DNA of 45,173 nucleotides, taken from NCBI RefSeq assembly GCF_001440475.1, contig NZ_LLYB01000074.1:2284-47456 (forward strand). The letters run 5' to 3'. The notes under the pieces are model-generated. The model ran no database searches and was not told the origin of the DNA. It saw nothing but the letters and a program-made list of their open reading frames with translations. The position numbers were made by a program, and so were the translations under genes. The first letter of the stretch is position 1; every line of letters begins with the position of its first letter. This DNA comes from Bradyrhizobium lablabi (GTDB lineage Bacteria; Pseudomonadota; Alphaproteobacteria; Rhizobiales; Xanthobacteraceae). Shown here piece after piece: positions 7,875 through 17,206 of the stretch.

Positions 7875-8714
7875 ATGGCGTTCAAGGACATATTGCTGAC
7901 ACTGACGAGTTATCCCGAGCCGACCCCCGTCGCAGTCATGGAGGAGGCAGTCTCCATTGCCGCAAGCCTCGGCGCTCATCTGGCCGCCGTCGCATGCGAG
8001 GTGCATGTCGAAATACCCGGACATTTTCTTTCCGGCTCGATTGCGAATGTTCCCGGGCTTATTGCCGGCGAAGCCGAAAAGAGCCGCAAGAATGCCAAGG
8101 ACATACTGGCTGCTTTCGACGCCGCTGCGAACAAGGCCGGCATTCTTCACGAGACCTATCTCGAGCGATGCCCGACCTACGCTGTACCGGACATGCTGGT
8201 CGACTACGCAAGGCTGCGCGATCTCACCATTGTCCCCGTGCCGGAAAATAGCGACCAGTGGTATGCCGAGCAGGTGATATTCGGATCCGGTCGGCCGACT
8301 CTTGTTCTGCCCGAGGCCCCTCACCCCCGTCCCTTCCAGCTCGGAACGGTTGCGGTTGCCTGGGATTTCAGCCGCGCTGCCGCCCGCGCGGTTTCGGATG
8401 CGCTGCCGCTGCTGGAAAAGGCGAAGAAGGTGCGCGTCGTAACCGTCACCAACGAGAAGAAGCTCGACAACAAGCATTCGGCCGAAGAGCTGGCAAAGAA
8501 CCTGGCCCGCCACGGCATCGATGTGGTGCTGGACAAAGTCGACGCCGCGGGGCGGGAGATCGGCGAGGTTTTGGAAGCCTACACGGTTTCGCAGAAGATC
8601 GACGTCCTCGTGATGGGGGCCTACGGGACCCCGCGTTGGCGCGAGTTTCTCCTGGGTGGCGCCACCCAGAGCCTGCTGTCAAAGCCGCCCCTTCCGATCA
8701 TGTTCTCGCATTGA
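7875..8714 (+). CDS. Tandem universal stress protein (UspA family)
   Basis: 279 residues with two Usp domains (about 1-145 and 150-279). The second carries VMGAYGTPRWREFLLGGAT, matching the G-2x-G-9x-G-(S/T) nucleotide-binding pattern of ATP-binding Usp proteins; the first half lacks a clear version. A strong AGAGGAG ribosome site precedes the ATG. Last gene of the operon starting at 4007, 26 bases after the ATPase. Usp proteins of this kind accumulate under stress and hypoxia. Two more tandem Usp genes occur in this window (15045-15878 and 23141-23968). Confidence 0.92.
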   Translation: MAFKDILLTLTSYPEPTPVAVMEEAVSIAASLGAHLAAVACEVHVEIPGHFLSGSIANVPGLIAGEAEKSRKNAKDILAAFDAAANKAGILHETYLERCPTYAVPDMLVDYARLRDLTIVPVPENSDQWYAEQVIFGSGRPTLVLPEAPHPRPFQLGTVAVAWDFSRAAARAVSDALPLLEKAKKVRVVTVTNEKKLDNKHSAEELAKNLARHGIDVVLDKVDAAGREIGEVLEAYTVSQKIDVLVMGAYGTPRWREFLLGGATQSLLSKPPLPIMFSH

Positions 8715-8812
8715 CGCTCAATCGTCGCACGTGTGCGGCGTCATCGCGCCGCCGTGGGGAGCTCAAGCAACGATTAGGCCGTGAACTCGTAAAGACCGAG
8801 ATTGGGTGGATA

Positions 8813-8852
8813 GCGGCCTGTCCGTTTCTTGCGATCGGAAGGGACAGGCCGC
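8813..8852. terminator. Strong inverted repeat between convergent genes
   Basis: GCGGCCTGTCC (8813-8823) pairs perfectly with GGACAGGCCGC (8842-8852) across an 18-base loop. It lies between the convergent Usp and AraC-family genes, where a bidirectional stop signal would be useful. There is no T-run on either side, so it is not a classical rho-independent terminator. Confidence 0.45.
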
Positions 8853-8866
8853 CGTCAGAGAAGGCG

Positions 8867-9748
8867 CTATTTCAGCGGTAAAAACAGTTCCGCGACCGCC
8901 TCATGCTCCGGCACCTCCGGGAAGAAGCTCAGCCGCTGGCAATAGATCGGAAAGTCGCGTGCTTCCTCGCCGCTTGCCGGAAGCCACTCGCGATAAAGGT
9001 AGAGCGCGGCGGGCTCCAGATTGTCGGTGTTGCCAACGACACGCAGCACCGCGCAGCGTCCGCCAGGGATCTCGCCGGCTTTGATCTGCTCGCCGTTCGC
9101 CTCGATCGGTTGGTCGGTCCCGACACAAAGGTCCACGCTGTAATCGGCAGGCGACGCGGGACGCCGCTCGGAACGCCAGACATTGAAGGTCGGACTTGTC
9201 TTGGGGTGCAGGCCAGCGGCCTTGCGCCACGCGATGAACCGCTGGATGGAGGCGCCGAGCGTCGCCGGGTCGCCCCGATGCTCCATGATCGCCACCAGTG
9301 TGGGGGGCACATCGCGGATCGTCACGTCGTCAGTCGTAAAAGTCTTCTGCATGAGCTTGCTCCTCGCGTTGTCGAAAGGCCCGAAGGCCGCAAGCCACGG
9401 CTCCCAGTCGGGAGAATTCCGGAACGACGAAGGCGATTGCCCGAACCGTTGCCGAAAGGCGCGGGCGAAGGCATCGGGTGCATCGTAGCCGGCATCCATC
9501 GCTATGTCCGTGACGCTTTGGGCATCCCCGTAGGCCAGCCGGTATGAAGCGCGCTTCATGCGGGCGAGCTGGATATAACGATGCACGGACAGCCCGAAGG
9601 TCGCCGTGAATTGCCGGTGGAAATGATATTTCGAGTAGGCTGCGACGCTGCTCAGCGCGTCCAGGTCCAGATCGTCATCCAGATGCCGGTCTATGTGATC
9701 CAGCACCCGCTGCATCCGGGCATGGTAGTCTTGAAGCGCCGCCTTCAT
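8867..9748 (-). CDS. AraC-family regulator with C-terminal GyrI-like effector domain
   Basis: 293 residues from the ATG at 9748, which has a GGAGG ribosome site; the longer reading at 9784 lacks one. Residues about 10-108 contain the two helix-turn-helix units of AraC proteins (LSSVAAYSKYHFHRQF, then VTDIAMDAGYDAPDAFARAF). Residues about 135-293 resemble the GyrI/SbmC (Rob C-terminal) ligand-binding fold (VPPTLVAIMEHRGDP, GRCAVLRVVG). This order, DNA-binding first and GyrI-like second, is that of Rob-type regulators that bind small, often cationic or drug-like ligands. It is convergent with the Usp gene and its target is unknown. Confidence 0.88.
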   Translation of the reverse strand: MKAALQDYHARMQRVLDHIDRHLDDDLDLDALSSVAAYSKYHFHRQFTATFGLSVHRYIQLARMKRASYRLAYGDAQSVTDIAMDAGYDAPDAFARAFRQRFGQSPSSFRNSPDWEPWLAAFGPFDNARSKLMQKTFTTDDVTIRDVPPTLVAIMEHRGDPATLGASIQRFIAWRKAAGLHPKTSPTFNVWRSERRPASPADYSVDLCVGTDQPIEANGEQIKAGEIPGGRCAVLRVVGNTDNLEPAALYLYREWLPASGEEARDFPIYCQRLSFFPEVPEHEAVAELFLPLK

Positions 9749-9827
9749 CGTTCTGTCCTCCGTGGCGGCACCAGCTAAGCGCACGCAGGCATCGCGCGCT
9801 CGACCGATCTTGCGGTTTTGTCACGGG

Positions 9828-12536
9828 TTATGAGTTTCCGGCCTGGAGCGCCAGCCTGACATTGCAGATGTCGTGCTCGACCGGGTCCGTCTTCACCTCG
9901 AAGCCGAGGCTGCGGCACATCGCCAGCATGACCGTATTCTCGGCGAGCACGTCGCCGGAGATGGCTTTCAGGCCTTCCGACTTCGCGTATTCGATGATCA
10001 GCTGCATCAATACCCAGCCGAGGCCCCTGCCCTTGAGGTCCGAGCGCAACAGGATTGCGTATTCGCCGCTCTCGTAAATCGAGTCGGAATGGATCCTGAC
10101 GACGCCGACGAGTTCATTCGTCGCCTCGTCGAAGGCGACAAAGGCCATCGCCCGGGCGTAGTCGAGCTGGGTCAGTCGGGCAATGAACTCATGGGAAAAT
10201 TCCTTCATCGGCGCGAAAAATCGCAGCCGCAGATCGTGCATAGTGACATGCTTCAACATCTCGTGGATCAGCGGTTCGTCCTCGGGCCGGATCGGACGAA
10301 CGAAGACGCGCCAGCCGTCCTTGACCTCGATGTGGCGCTGCCATTGCGACGGGTACGGCCGCACGGCGAAATTCGCAGGGCCGGAACCGCGGAACTTGCG
10401 CCCGACCCGTCCGATCGCGACGCGTGCGTCGACGGCGAGCACGCCGGCTTCATCGGCCAGCAGCGGGTTGATATCGAGCCCGCGGATTTCGGGAATGTCG
10501 GCGGCCATCTGCGCGAGCTTGACCAGGACCATCGCGACCGCGTCCTGCTTCACCGCCGGCACGTCGCGATAGGCGCGGAGCAGCCGGGAGACGCGGGTGC
10601 GCTCGATCAGGCTGCGCGCCAGTTGCAGGTCGAGCGGCGGCAGCGCCAGCGCCTTGTCGTTGATGATCTCGACCGCCGTGCCGCCGCGGCCGAACACGAC
10701 GACGGTACCGAAGGTCGGATCGTCGGCAAGGCCGAGAATGAGTTCGCGCGCCTTCGCCCGCACCACCATCGCCTGTACCATCACGCCCGAAATCCGTGCC
10801 TCTGGTCGCAGCGCCCGTGCTCGCGCCAGAATCTCGCTGGTTGCCTTGCGCACGGCATCGGCGCTGGTGAGGTTGAGCACGACGCCGCCGACGTCGGATT
10901 TATGGACGATGTCGCGCGACATGATCTTGAGCACGACCGTCGAGCCCTGCGCGAAGATTACATTCGCATGCGCGACCGCCTCCTCGGCATCAACGGCGGC
11001 GAAGGTCGGCACGGACGCAATATCGTAGGCGTCAAGGAGCTGCTTGACCTCGATCGGATCGAGCCAGGAGCGGTCATCGGCCAATGCCGCGGTCACGATC
11101 TTTCGTGCCGCATCCACGTCCGGCGCAAAGTCGCTCGGCATCGCCGGCGGAACCTGCGTCAGCGTCTCCACGAGCTCGCGATGCCGGACCAGGTGCATGA
11201 AGCCGCGCACCGCGTCGTCCTCGGTCGGATAGTTCGGAATACCGGCATCGCTGAGCAAGTTGCCGATCGACGGTTCCGCACCGACCCAGACCGCAAGCAC
11301 CGGTTTGGGCCGCATACGGCGTTCGGCGCGGTATTTTTGGACAACGCCGGTCACGGTCGCGGCGATCTCATCGGCGCGCGCAATTGCCGTCTGCACATTC
11401 ATCACCAGCACGGCGTCATTGCTCGTATCGGCCAGCAACGCCTCCAATGCGACGGCGTAACGCTCGGCATCGGCGTCGCCGACGACATCGACCGGATTGG
11501 ACTTCGACCAGGTCGGAGGCAATACCGCGTCAAGCCGCCCGCGCGTCTCCGGCGAGAGCTGGGCGGAGATGCCGCCGAGTTCGGCCAGCCGGTCGATGGC
11601 GAGCACACCGATGCCGCCGCCATTGGTCAGGATTGCCAGCCGCTTGCCGGGCGGCGATTTGAGTCGCCCGAGCGTTTCCGCGCAATCGAACAACTCGCGA
11701 AGGTCGGAGACGCGCAGCACGCCGGCGCGCTGAAATGCGGCATCGTAGACGGCGTCCGCCCCGGCCAATGCGCCGGTATGGGTTGCCGCCGCCCGCGCGC
11801 CTTGCGCCATCCGCCCCGATTTGACAACGACGACGGGTTTGACCCGCGCCGCGGCGCGTGCCGCGGACATGAACTTGCGGGCATCCTTGATCGCCTCGAT
11901 GTAAAGCAGGATGGCGTGGGTTTTCTCATCCAGCGCGAAGTAATCGAGCAGATCGGCGATGTCGACATCGAGCTGGTCGCCAATCGAAACGATGCCGGAA
12001 AAGCCGACGGACCGCTGCGCCGCCCAGTCCACCATGCCCGTGGCGATGGCCCCGGATTGCGAGATCAGCGCCAGATGTCCCGCCACCGGCATATGCGCCG
12101 AAAAGCTGGCATTGAGACTGACGCCCGGCATCATGATGCCCAGGCAATTCGGGCCGATCAGCCGCATCCCGTATTTTTGCGCTGCCCGTTCCGCGGCCTC
12201 CGCCAGCGAACCCGGACCATGGCCGAGCCCGGCACTGACAATGACCGCGCCTGCTGCGCCACGGCGGCCCGCTTCATCGATCAGGCCCGCGATGGTGCGG
12301 GCCGGCGAAGTGAGGACAACGAGTTCCGGTGCAAACGACAGTTTTGCAATGCTGTCGACGGTCGCGACACCATCGATCTCGTGATAGCGCGGATTGACGA
12401 GGCCGAATTCGCCTTTGAATTGAGCTTTACGAATATTGTTGAGAATGGCGCGGCCGACCGAACCCTGGCGCGGACTGGCCCCGACCAGCGCGACGGAATG
12501 CGGCGAAAGCAGATTGCTCAGACGATAGGTGGACAT
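9828..12536 (-). CDS. ADP-forming acyl-CoA synthetase fused to GNAT acetyltransferase (acetate-CoA ligase/Pat-like)
   Basis: 902 residues. In order: CoA-binding Rossmann domain (about 1-135, GASPRQGSVG at 20-29), flavodoxin-like ligase domains (about 140-460), an ATP-grasp region (about 480-700) and a GNAT domain (about 735-895, with the acetyl-CoA loop RSDLKGRGLG). The tract ATHTGALAG holds His253, where ADP-forming acetyl-CoA synthetases carry their phospho-histidine, suggesting the ligase may be active. The same architecture occurs in protein lysine acetyltransferases of the Pat/YfiQ type, whose ligase half is regulatory. So it could form ATP from acetyl-CoA with acetate release, or acetylate enzymes such as acetyl-CoA synthetase. 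It is monocistronic by spacing, and no FixK box is visible upstream. Confidence 0.88.
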   Translation of the reverse strand: MSTYRLSNLLSPHSVALVGASPRQGSVGRAILNNIRKAQFKGEFGLVNPRYHEIDGVATVDSIAKLSFAPELVVLTSPARTIAGLIDEAGRRGAAGAVIVSAGLGHGPGSLAEAAERAAQKYGMRLIGPNCLGIMMPGVSLNASFSAHMPVAGHLALISQSGAIATGMVDWAAQRSVGFSGIVSIGDQLDVDIADLLDYFALDEKTHAILLYIEAIKDARKFMSAARAAARVKPVVVVKSGRMAQGARAAATHTGALAGADAVYDAAFQRAGVLRVSDLRELFDCAETLGRLKSPPGKRLAILTNGGGIGVLAIDRLAELGGISAQLSPETRGRLDAVLPPTWSKSNPVDVVGDADAERYAVALEALLADTSNDAVLVMNVQTAIARADEIAATVTGVVQKYRAERRMRPKPVLAVWVGAEPSIGNLLSDAGIPNYPTEDDAVRGFMHLVRHRELVETLTQVPPAMPSDFAPDVDAARKIVTAALADDRSWLDPIEVKQLLDAYDIASVPTFAAVDAEEAVAHANVIFAQGSTVVLKIMSRDIVHKSDVGGVVLNLTSADAVRKATSEILARARALRPEARISGVMVQAMVVRAKARELILGLADDPTFGTVVVFGRGGTAVEIINDKALALPPLDLQLARSLIERTRVSRLLRAYRDVPAVKQDAVAMVLVKLAQMAADIPEIRGLDINPLLADEAGVLAVDARVAIGRVGRKFRGSGPANFAVRPYPSQWQRHIEVKDGWRVFVRPIRPEDEPLIHEMLKHVTMHDLRLRFFAPMKEFSHEFIARLTQLDYARAMAFVAFDEATNELVGVVRIHSDSIYESGEYAILLRSDLKGRGLGWVLMQLIIEYAKSEGLKAISGDVLAENTVMLAMCRSLGFEVKTDPVEHDICNVRLALQAGNS

Positions 12537-12639
12537 CGTGCTCCAGTGTCGGTAGGTCGCTGCCCTTCGCGCGGCAGGTTAACCCGGAACGGTCGCAGCG
12601 TGATGACAAATCGCATTCGGCCTGGCGACTGCACCCGCA

Positions 12640-14499
12640 TCAATGGCGAACGTAGTCACCGGGCGCCTCGGGCAAGTGCGCTGCCTGCGCGGCGTCGGTG
12701 CCCATGCGCGGCGGCTCGGATGGCTCGCCGGATCGTCCGGCGAGCCACCTGGTCCATTCGGGCCACCACGATCCTTCGACCGCCGGCACCATGGTCCGCC
12801 ATTCATCGGGACCGACATATCTGGCATCCGCTGGCTTGGTCTTGATGCGGTACGTATGCCCCTCTTCGCCAGGAGGAGCCACGATTCCTGCATTATGGCC
12901 GCCGCTTGCGAGAACAAAAGTCACATCGGCATCGACCTGATAGTGGATCTTGTAGACGGACCTCCACGGCGCAACGTGATCGCGAACGGTGCCCACCACG
13001 AACATCGGCGTGTGTATGTCCGACAGCGAGATCGGTTTGCCTTCGACGAGGTATCGTCCGCCCGCAAGGTCATTGTTGAGAAACAGTTTGCGCAGATATT
13101 CCGAATGCATCCGATATGGCAGGCGGGTGGCATCGGCATTCCAGGCCATCAGGTCGCTTGGCGCGGCCCGCTCCCCCATCAAATAGTCCCGCGTCAGCCG
13201 CGACCAGATCAGATCGTTGGAGCGAAGCAACTGGAATGCGCCGGCCATCTGCGTGGTATCGAGCACGCCGCGCTCCCACATCATGTCTTCGAGGAACGCG
13301 ACCTGGCTCTCGTTGATGAACAATGTCAGTTCACCGGCCTCAGTGAAGTCGGTTTGCGCAGCCAGCAGGCTGATCGACTTCAGCCGCTCGTCGCCGGCGC
13401 GCGCCATGGTGGCGGCAGCGATCGCCAGCAGCGTCCCGCCGAGGCAATAACCCAACGCTTGCACTTGCCGACCCGGCACAATACCGGCGATCGCATCGAG
13501 CGCCGCCTCAACACCCAGCCTTCTATAGTCGTCAAAAGCGATGTCGCGATCACCGGCCTCCGGATTGCGCCACGAGATCATGAAGACCGTGAAGCCTTCG
13601 CCGGTGAGATATTTGACCAGCGAGTTCTGCGGCGACAGATCGAGAATGTAGTATTTCATGATCCAGGCCGGCACGATCAGAACCGGTTCCGGGTGCACCT
13701 TGTCGGTGGTCGGATAATACTGGATCAACTCGATCAGCTCGTTGCGGAAAACGACTTTGCCGCGCGACGTGGCGACGGTTTCGCCGACGACAAACTCCCC
13801 TGTTGTGACCGGGCCGAGGCCCGCCGACACCAGGCGTGTCCAGTCGCTCCAGAAATTCTGCCAGCCGCGCAGGAAATTGCCACCGCCGCTCTCCAGCATT
13901 CGCCGCAGCACTTCCGGATTGGTCGCGGCGAAATTGGAGGGTGACATCACGTCCAGCATTTGACGAACCGAGAACTCGACGATTGCCTCGTTCTGCTTCG
14001 AGACGCCGCGCATGCCCGTGGTTGCGTTGTGCCACCATTGTTCGCCGAGCAGAAAGGCCTGGGCCATCAGATTGAACGGTGCCAGTTCCCACTCTGGCCG
14101 GCCGAAGCGCTTGTCCTGCGGCTGGGGCTTGATCAGCGACCACGGCCCCTGCCCAGGCGAGAAGAAACGCTGCGACGCGTCGAACAAGCGCCTGGTGTCG
14201 AGCAAGGCTTCCTGCGCGATCTCGATCTGCCGCTGCGGCGCTGCGGCCAGGTGCAATAGCCAGTCCATATAGGCCAGCGACAGTGCAGCTGGTGAAATGC
14301 CGCCGCTGAGGCGTGCCAGCATGGCATGCAAGGCACGGTCGGCTTGATATGTCTCTGTGCTGTCGGCACCTGCCATCAGCTCTGAAAGCTGCGGTTCGAC
14401 CGCTGCAGCCGCCCGCCGGCCATCGCTCTGCTCCGCTGAACGGGGATGAAGCGGCAAGACGGCGACTTCCGCCGTCGGCAGGGTCGATTTCCGGTCCAT
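12640..14499 (-). CDS. phaC: Poly(3-hydroxyalkanoate) synthase, class I (PhaC)
   Basis: 619 residues. The lipase-like box GYCLGG places the nucleophile at Cys352. Asp507 in VRDHVAPW and His535 in SGGHNAG complete the triad, and the 28-residue Asp-His spacing equals that of the Cupriavidus enzyme. The N-terminal 100 residues are variable, as usual for class I. The enzyme polymerises (R)-3-hydroxyacyl-CoA into PHA granules in the cytoplasm. It follows a phasin-like gene by 13 bases and so probably shares that gene's FixK-box promoter. Rhizobia often have several phaC copies; this one looks like the hypoxia-linked copy. Confidence 0.93.
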   Translation of the reverse strand: MDRKSTLPTAEVAVLPLHPRSAEQSDGRRAAAAVEPQLSELMAGADSTETYQADRALHAMLARLSGGISPAALSLAYMDWLLHLAAAPQRQIEIAQEALLDTRRLFDASQRFFSPGQGPWSLIKPQPQDKRFGRPEWELAPFNLMAQAFLLGEQWWHNATTGMRGVSKQNEAIVEFSVRQMLDVMSPSNFAATNPEVLRRMLESGGGNFLRGWQNFWSDWTRLVSAGLGPVTTGEFVVGETVATSRGKVVFRNELIELIQYYPTTDKVHPEPVLIVPAWIMKYYILDLSPQNSLVKYLTGEGFTVFMISWRNPEAGDRDIAFDDYRRLGVEAALDAIAGIVPGRQVQALGYCLGGTLLAIAAATMARAGDERLKSISLLAAQTDFTEAGELTLFINESQVAFLEDMMWERGVLDTTQMAGAFQLLRSNDLIWSRLTRDYLMGERAAPSDLMAWNADATRLPYRMHSEYLRKLFLNNDLAGGRYLVEGKPISLSDIHTPMFVVGTVRDHVAPWRSVYKIHYQVDADVTFVLASGGHNAGIVAPPGEEGHTYRIKTKPADARYVGPDEWRTMVPAVEGSWWPEWTRWLAGRSGEPSEPPRMGTDAAQAAHLPEAPGDYVRH

Positions 14500-14512
14500 G
14501 CTGCCTGACCGA

Positions 14513-14881
14513 TCAGTTCAGAGAGCGGCCATTGATCAAGTTCGACGTGGCCGCGATCATCCGCTCGCCATGTTTGAACAGCCGGGCGGAGTCGCGGCGG
14601 AAGAAGTCGAGCTGATGCTGGCCGCATTCCTGGCACATCGTCTGGATGTCCTTTACGGAATGCGCGGCGGCCATTTTCGCGACAAACTCCGTGCACAGAT
14701 GCATCTCGGTTCGCGTTCGCTCCAGCATCTCATCGCCGAGAAACACCCATTCCTCGAACATCATCTTCTGCGCACCGAGCATGAACTCCAACGCGCCCTG
14801 GTTCAGCTTGGTGGCTTCCGCTTCCGCATTTGTAACTGCCGGGAAGGAACCGGAAGCGGCCCGCTCAGACAGCTCTGCCAT
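14513..14881 (-). CDS. Phasin-family granule-associated protein
   Basis: 122 residues from the ATG at 14881. An upstream ATG at 14941 overlaps the FixK box and was rejected as the start. The protein is helical and amphipathic without membrane segments (LNQGALEFMLGAQKMMFEEWVFL ... MHLCTEFVAKMAAA ... DFFRRDSARLFKHGERMI), a pattern of the short alphaproteobacterial Phasin_2 proteins that coat PHA granules. The adjacent phaC, 13 bases downstream, strongly supports this. Three cysteines, two as CQEC, are unusual for a phasin but no metal site is implied. Confidence 0.8.
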   Translation of the reverse strand: MAELSERAASGSFPAVTNAEAEATKLNQGALEFMLGAQKMMFEEWVFLGDEMLERTRTEMHLCTEFVAKMAAAHSVKDIQTMCQECGQHQLDFFRRDSARLFKHGERMIAATSNLINGRSLN

Positions 14882-14940
14882 GACAATCTCCGATCTCTGA
14901 ATTTCCGCCGAAACGATATTGACCGGCTTCGGGCCGATCA

Positions 14941-14954
14941 TTGAGGTGCATCAA
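14941..14954. promoter_or_regulatory. FixK/FNR box upstream of phasin-phaC
   Basis: TTGAGGTGCATCAA is a perfect TTGA-N6-TCAA site. Its centre is about 66 bases before the phasin start at 14881, the same distance as at several other promoters in the window. It suggests low-oxygen induction of PHA synthesis. Confidence 0.75.
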
Positions 14955-15044
14955 ACTGGCGTCATTGCGACGCCAGCCGCAGCCGGATGACATGCGCCAG
15001 GGAACTCACGCGGACAAAAGGTCACAGCCTGTTCCCGTCCGATA

Positions 15045-15878
15045 TCAGTGCGACATCAACACCGGCACGGTCATGCTGTCGAACATGCTGCGCGTGACGC
15101 CACCCAGAATTCGCTCCTGCAATCGCGAATGGCCATACCCACCCATTACCAGGAGACCCATATTGCTTTCGGCCGCGATCGACAGAATGGCGCCCTGGAC
15201 ATTGCCGCGGTCCGCCGTCAGCCGTTGCACCCGGGCCGCGATGCCGCGCCGCCCCAAATGCGCGGCGAGTTGGTCCGATACGGCTTCGCCCGCTTCCTCA
15301 TTGACCGCAATCACGGTCACGGCGTTCGCGCCCATCAAAAACGGCATGGCATCGCGCAATGCGCGGGCCGCAAGGCGGCTGCCGTCCCAGGCGATCCCGA
15401 CGTGATGGGCGTCGAGTGGTCCCTTGTGGATATAGGGAACCATCAGCATCGGTCCGCCGGAATTGAACAGAATTTGCTGCGGAATCTCATTGTCGTAGCT
15501 GGCTACCGAGGGATCGGGCTGCAGCACGATCGTCATGTCGTAAAGGCGGGCAAGCGCGCTGATGGTCTGCCCGGCCTCGGCGGGAATTGCCGCAAGGGTC
15601 CTGACGCCGTAGGCGATCTTGGCGAGCTTGGCCTCGATCTCGAACACGGCGATCGCCGCGTTCGCCCTTTCCTGGGCGCGCTCCAATTCGGCCCCCATGA
15701 CGGCGGCGACGGCGGCACCGCCGCCCTCCACCATCAATCCGGCGTTGCCCATCGTTTCATAGCCGATGGCCACGGCATCGAGATGCGACCGGCGCGCAAT
15801 GGTCAGGGCAACTGCGACGTCGATGACTGGCCTCACCTGACGCTCGGAGGGAATATGAACCAGAATGTTCCTGAACAT
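15045..15878 (-). CDS. Tandem universal stress protein (UspA family)
   Basis: 277 residues from the ATG at 15878, seven bases after a GGGAGAA ribosome site; two slightly longer starts (15884, 15896) exist. Two Usp domains, the second ending VMGGYGHSRLQERILGGVTRSM, which fits the ATP-binding G-2x-G-9x-G pattern. It has its own FixK box at 15966 and faces the same way as the upstream 71-residue gene and the downstream phasin-phaC pair. It probably acts with the other two Usp proteins in anaerobic survival. Confidence 0.92.
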   Translation of the reverse strand: MFRNILVHIPSERQVRPVIDVAVALTIARRSHLDAVAIGYETMGNAGLMVEGGGAAVAAVMGAELERAQERANAAIAVFEIEAKLAKIAYGVRTLAAIPAEAGQTISALARLYDMTIVLQPDPSVASYDNEIPQQILFNSGGPMLMVPYIHKGPLDAHHVGIAWDGSRLAARALRDAMPFLMGANAVTVIAVNEEAGEAVSDQLAAHLGRRGIAARVQRLTADRGNVQGAILSIAAESNMGLLVMGGYGHSRLQERILGGVTRSMFDSMTVPVLMSH

Positions 15879-15965
15879 CGCCATTCTCCCACACATTCGC
15901 GGGGGCGCTGACGGCCCCCGTCCCGATTATGCCAGTAAAGATAGACGATGGACGGACGACCGAGG

Positions 15966-15979
15966 TTGACCCACATCAA
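15966..15979. promoter_or_regulatory. FixK/FNR box upstream of the second Usp gene
   Basis: TTGACCCACATCAA is a perfect TTGA-N6-TCAA site, about 94 bases before the Usp start. TATCTT on the minus strand at about 15938-15943 is spaced as a -10 element for class II activation, giving a 5' leader of about 50 bases. Confidence 0.75.
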
Positions 15980-16056
15980 GCTCGAATTCGATGGCATCCT
16001 TGTACGCTGGAAAGCGAATGCGAGGGCTGCGCGCAGCGGTAATGTATCACTCCGTG

Positions 16057-16272
16057 CTATCGCGGAATGATCTGCAGCTCCAGCAGCGCCAAGCGTTGCA
16101 AGGTCACCGGATCGCACTCTCCGTCGCGCGCGGCGCGCAGAATCGCCTCGGCAATAGTCTGAACGTGACTGGAGCTGACGGGCTCGGGAAGCGAAGCCAC
16201 CGCGGCATCAAACGCCGCTTCCATCACCGAGATGATCTCAGGCGGGAAGGACGCATTTGCAAAATCCTTCAT
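16057..16272 (-). CDS. Small conserved rhizobial protein of unknown function
   Basis: 71 residues from the ATG at 16272; the longer reading to 16407 is rejected because its extension is compositionally unlike a protein. The product is acidic and helical (PPEIISVMEAAFDAAVASLPEPVSS, then AEAILRAARDGECDPVTLQRLALLEL), with no membrane segment or signal. Similar short proteins are, from memory, common in Bradyrhizobium, often in several copies. It lies upstream of a Usp gene on the same strand but is separated from it by that gene's own promoter. No function can be assigned. Confidence 0.65.
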   Translation of the reverse strand: MKDFANASFPPEIISVMEAAFDAAVASLPEPVSSSHVQTIAEAILRAARDGECDPVTLQRLALLELQIIPR

Positions 16273-16474
16273 GGCGGGGGTTACAAAAGGAAGCGGCTGC
16301 CAATGCGTCTTCGGGGGGCGGGACTGCCATCGGCAGCCGCTTGAGTTTGCTGTGTCATCCCTTGGACACATATTGCTTAATTTTCCCGAGAGAGAATCGT
16401 TCCACAATTCAGGGAAATCAGATGGACACGGCGTCGCCGGACAGCTTCGTCATCCGCAGTCTTGTATATTAATT

Positions 16475-17206
16475 TCAAAGCGACGGATTCTGGTGGAGAT
16501 AACGGTCGTCGAACTGCGCCAATTCCCCGAGCTTTGCTTCGTCGAGTACCGTCACCCGGCCCCGGCTGATGTCGACGATCCGCTCCTCGCGCAGTTGCTT
16601 GATCACGCGGTTGGCATGCACGGGCGTGATGCCCAGCGCCTCGCCGATTTGTTCCTGCGTCAGGGGCATTTCGAAATTGTCGCCGGCTGGCCGGCCGGTA
16701 ACTTCAAGCCGCCTGCGAAGTTCGAGAACTATGTGGGCGAGCCGCCCCGTCGCCGGCCGCTGTCCGACATTGACGATCCATTCCCGGAACATCGCCGAAT
16801 CGATCAGCGTATCGCGCCAGAGCACTTCCGTGATGTTCGGCTTCGCTCGTGTCAGCGCCCGCAGCGATGCGTGGCTGATGAAGCCGAGCGTGGACGCGGT
16901 CAAGGTGATAAGATCGTGGTCCATACGGTGCAAATGCAGGCTCTGCAGGTCGGGAATCTCCCCGGGGATATGGATGGAGAGAATTTGCCGCTGGCCGCTG
17001 GCAATGACTTTCGATCGAATGCAGAAGCCTTCGATAACCAGGCAACTATCCGTCGGGCGCTCACCGTCCGATACGATCGCTCTACCCGCTTCCCAGTGGC
17101 GGATGGCAATCGGTAGCTCGTGTAATGCGGCAATATCCGCGTCCTCCAATCCTGAGACGGTATTGAGCCGCCGTAGCAACGCCGCAAAGACCAACTCACG
17201 ATCCAA
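16475..17206 (-). CDS. Crp/Fnr-family regulator without Fe-S cysteines
   Basis: 243 residues if translation begins at the TTG at 17206, nine bases after a GGAGGAG ribosome site. The open frame continues far upstream (to 17806), but that part is low-complexity, overlaps two other genes on paper and is not credible. Residues about 30-150 form a cNMP-type domain (GRAIVSDGERPTDSCLVIEG), and residues about 185-225 form the winged helix (LTQEQIGEALGITPVHANRVIKQLR). The recognition helix lacks the E-x2-S-R pattern of FNR and FixK, so it should bind a different site. No N-terminal cysteine cluster. Divergent from a 67-residue gene. Confidence 0.85.
   Translation of the reverse strand: MDRELVFAALLRRLNTVSGLEDADIAALHELPIAIRHWEAGRAIVSDGERPTDSCLVIEGFCIRSKVIASGQRQILSIHIPGEIPDLQSLHLHRMDHDLITLTASTLGFISHASLRALTRAKPNITEVLWRDTLIDSAMFREWIVNVGQRPATGRLAHIVLELRRRLEVTGRPAGDNFEMPLTQEQIGEALGITPVHANRVIKQLREERIVDISRGRVTVLDEAKLGELAQFDDRYLHQNPSL

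Noticed and set aside
9873..12845. 990-residue plus-strand open frame
   Set aside because: It lies wholly antisense to the acyl-CoA synthetase-GNAT gene, is Arg/His/Asp-rich without domain motifs, and is a typical GC-rich shadow frame.
14530..14543. TTGATCAA motif inside the phasin 3' region as a FixK box
   Set aside because: The half-sites lack the six-base spacer required by FixK/FNR.
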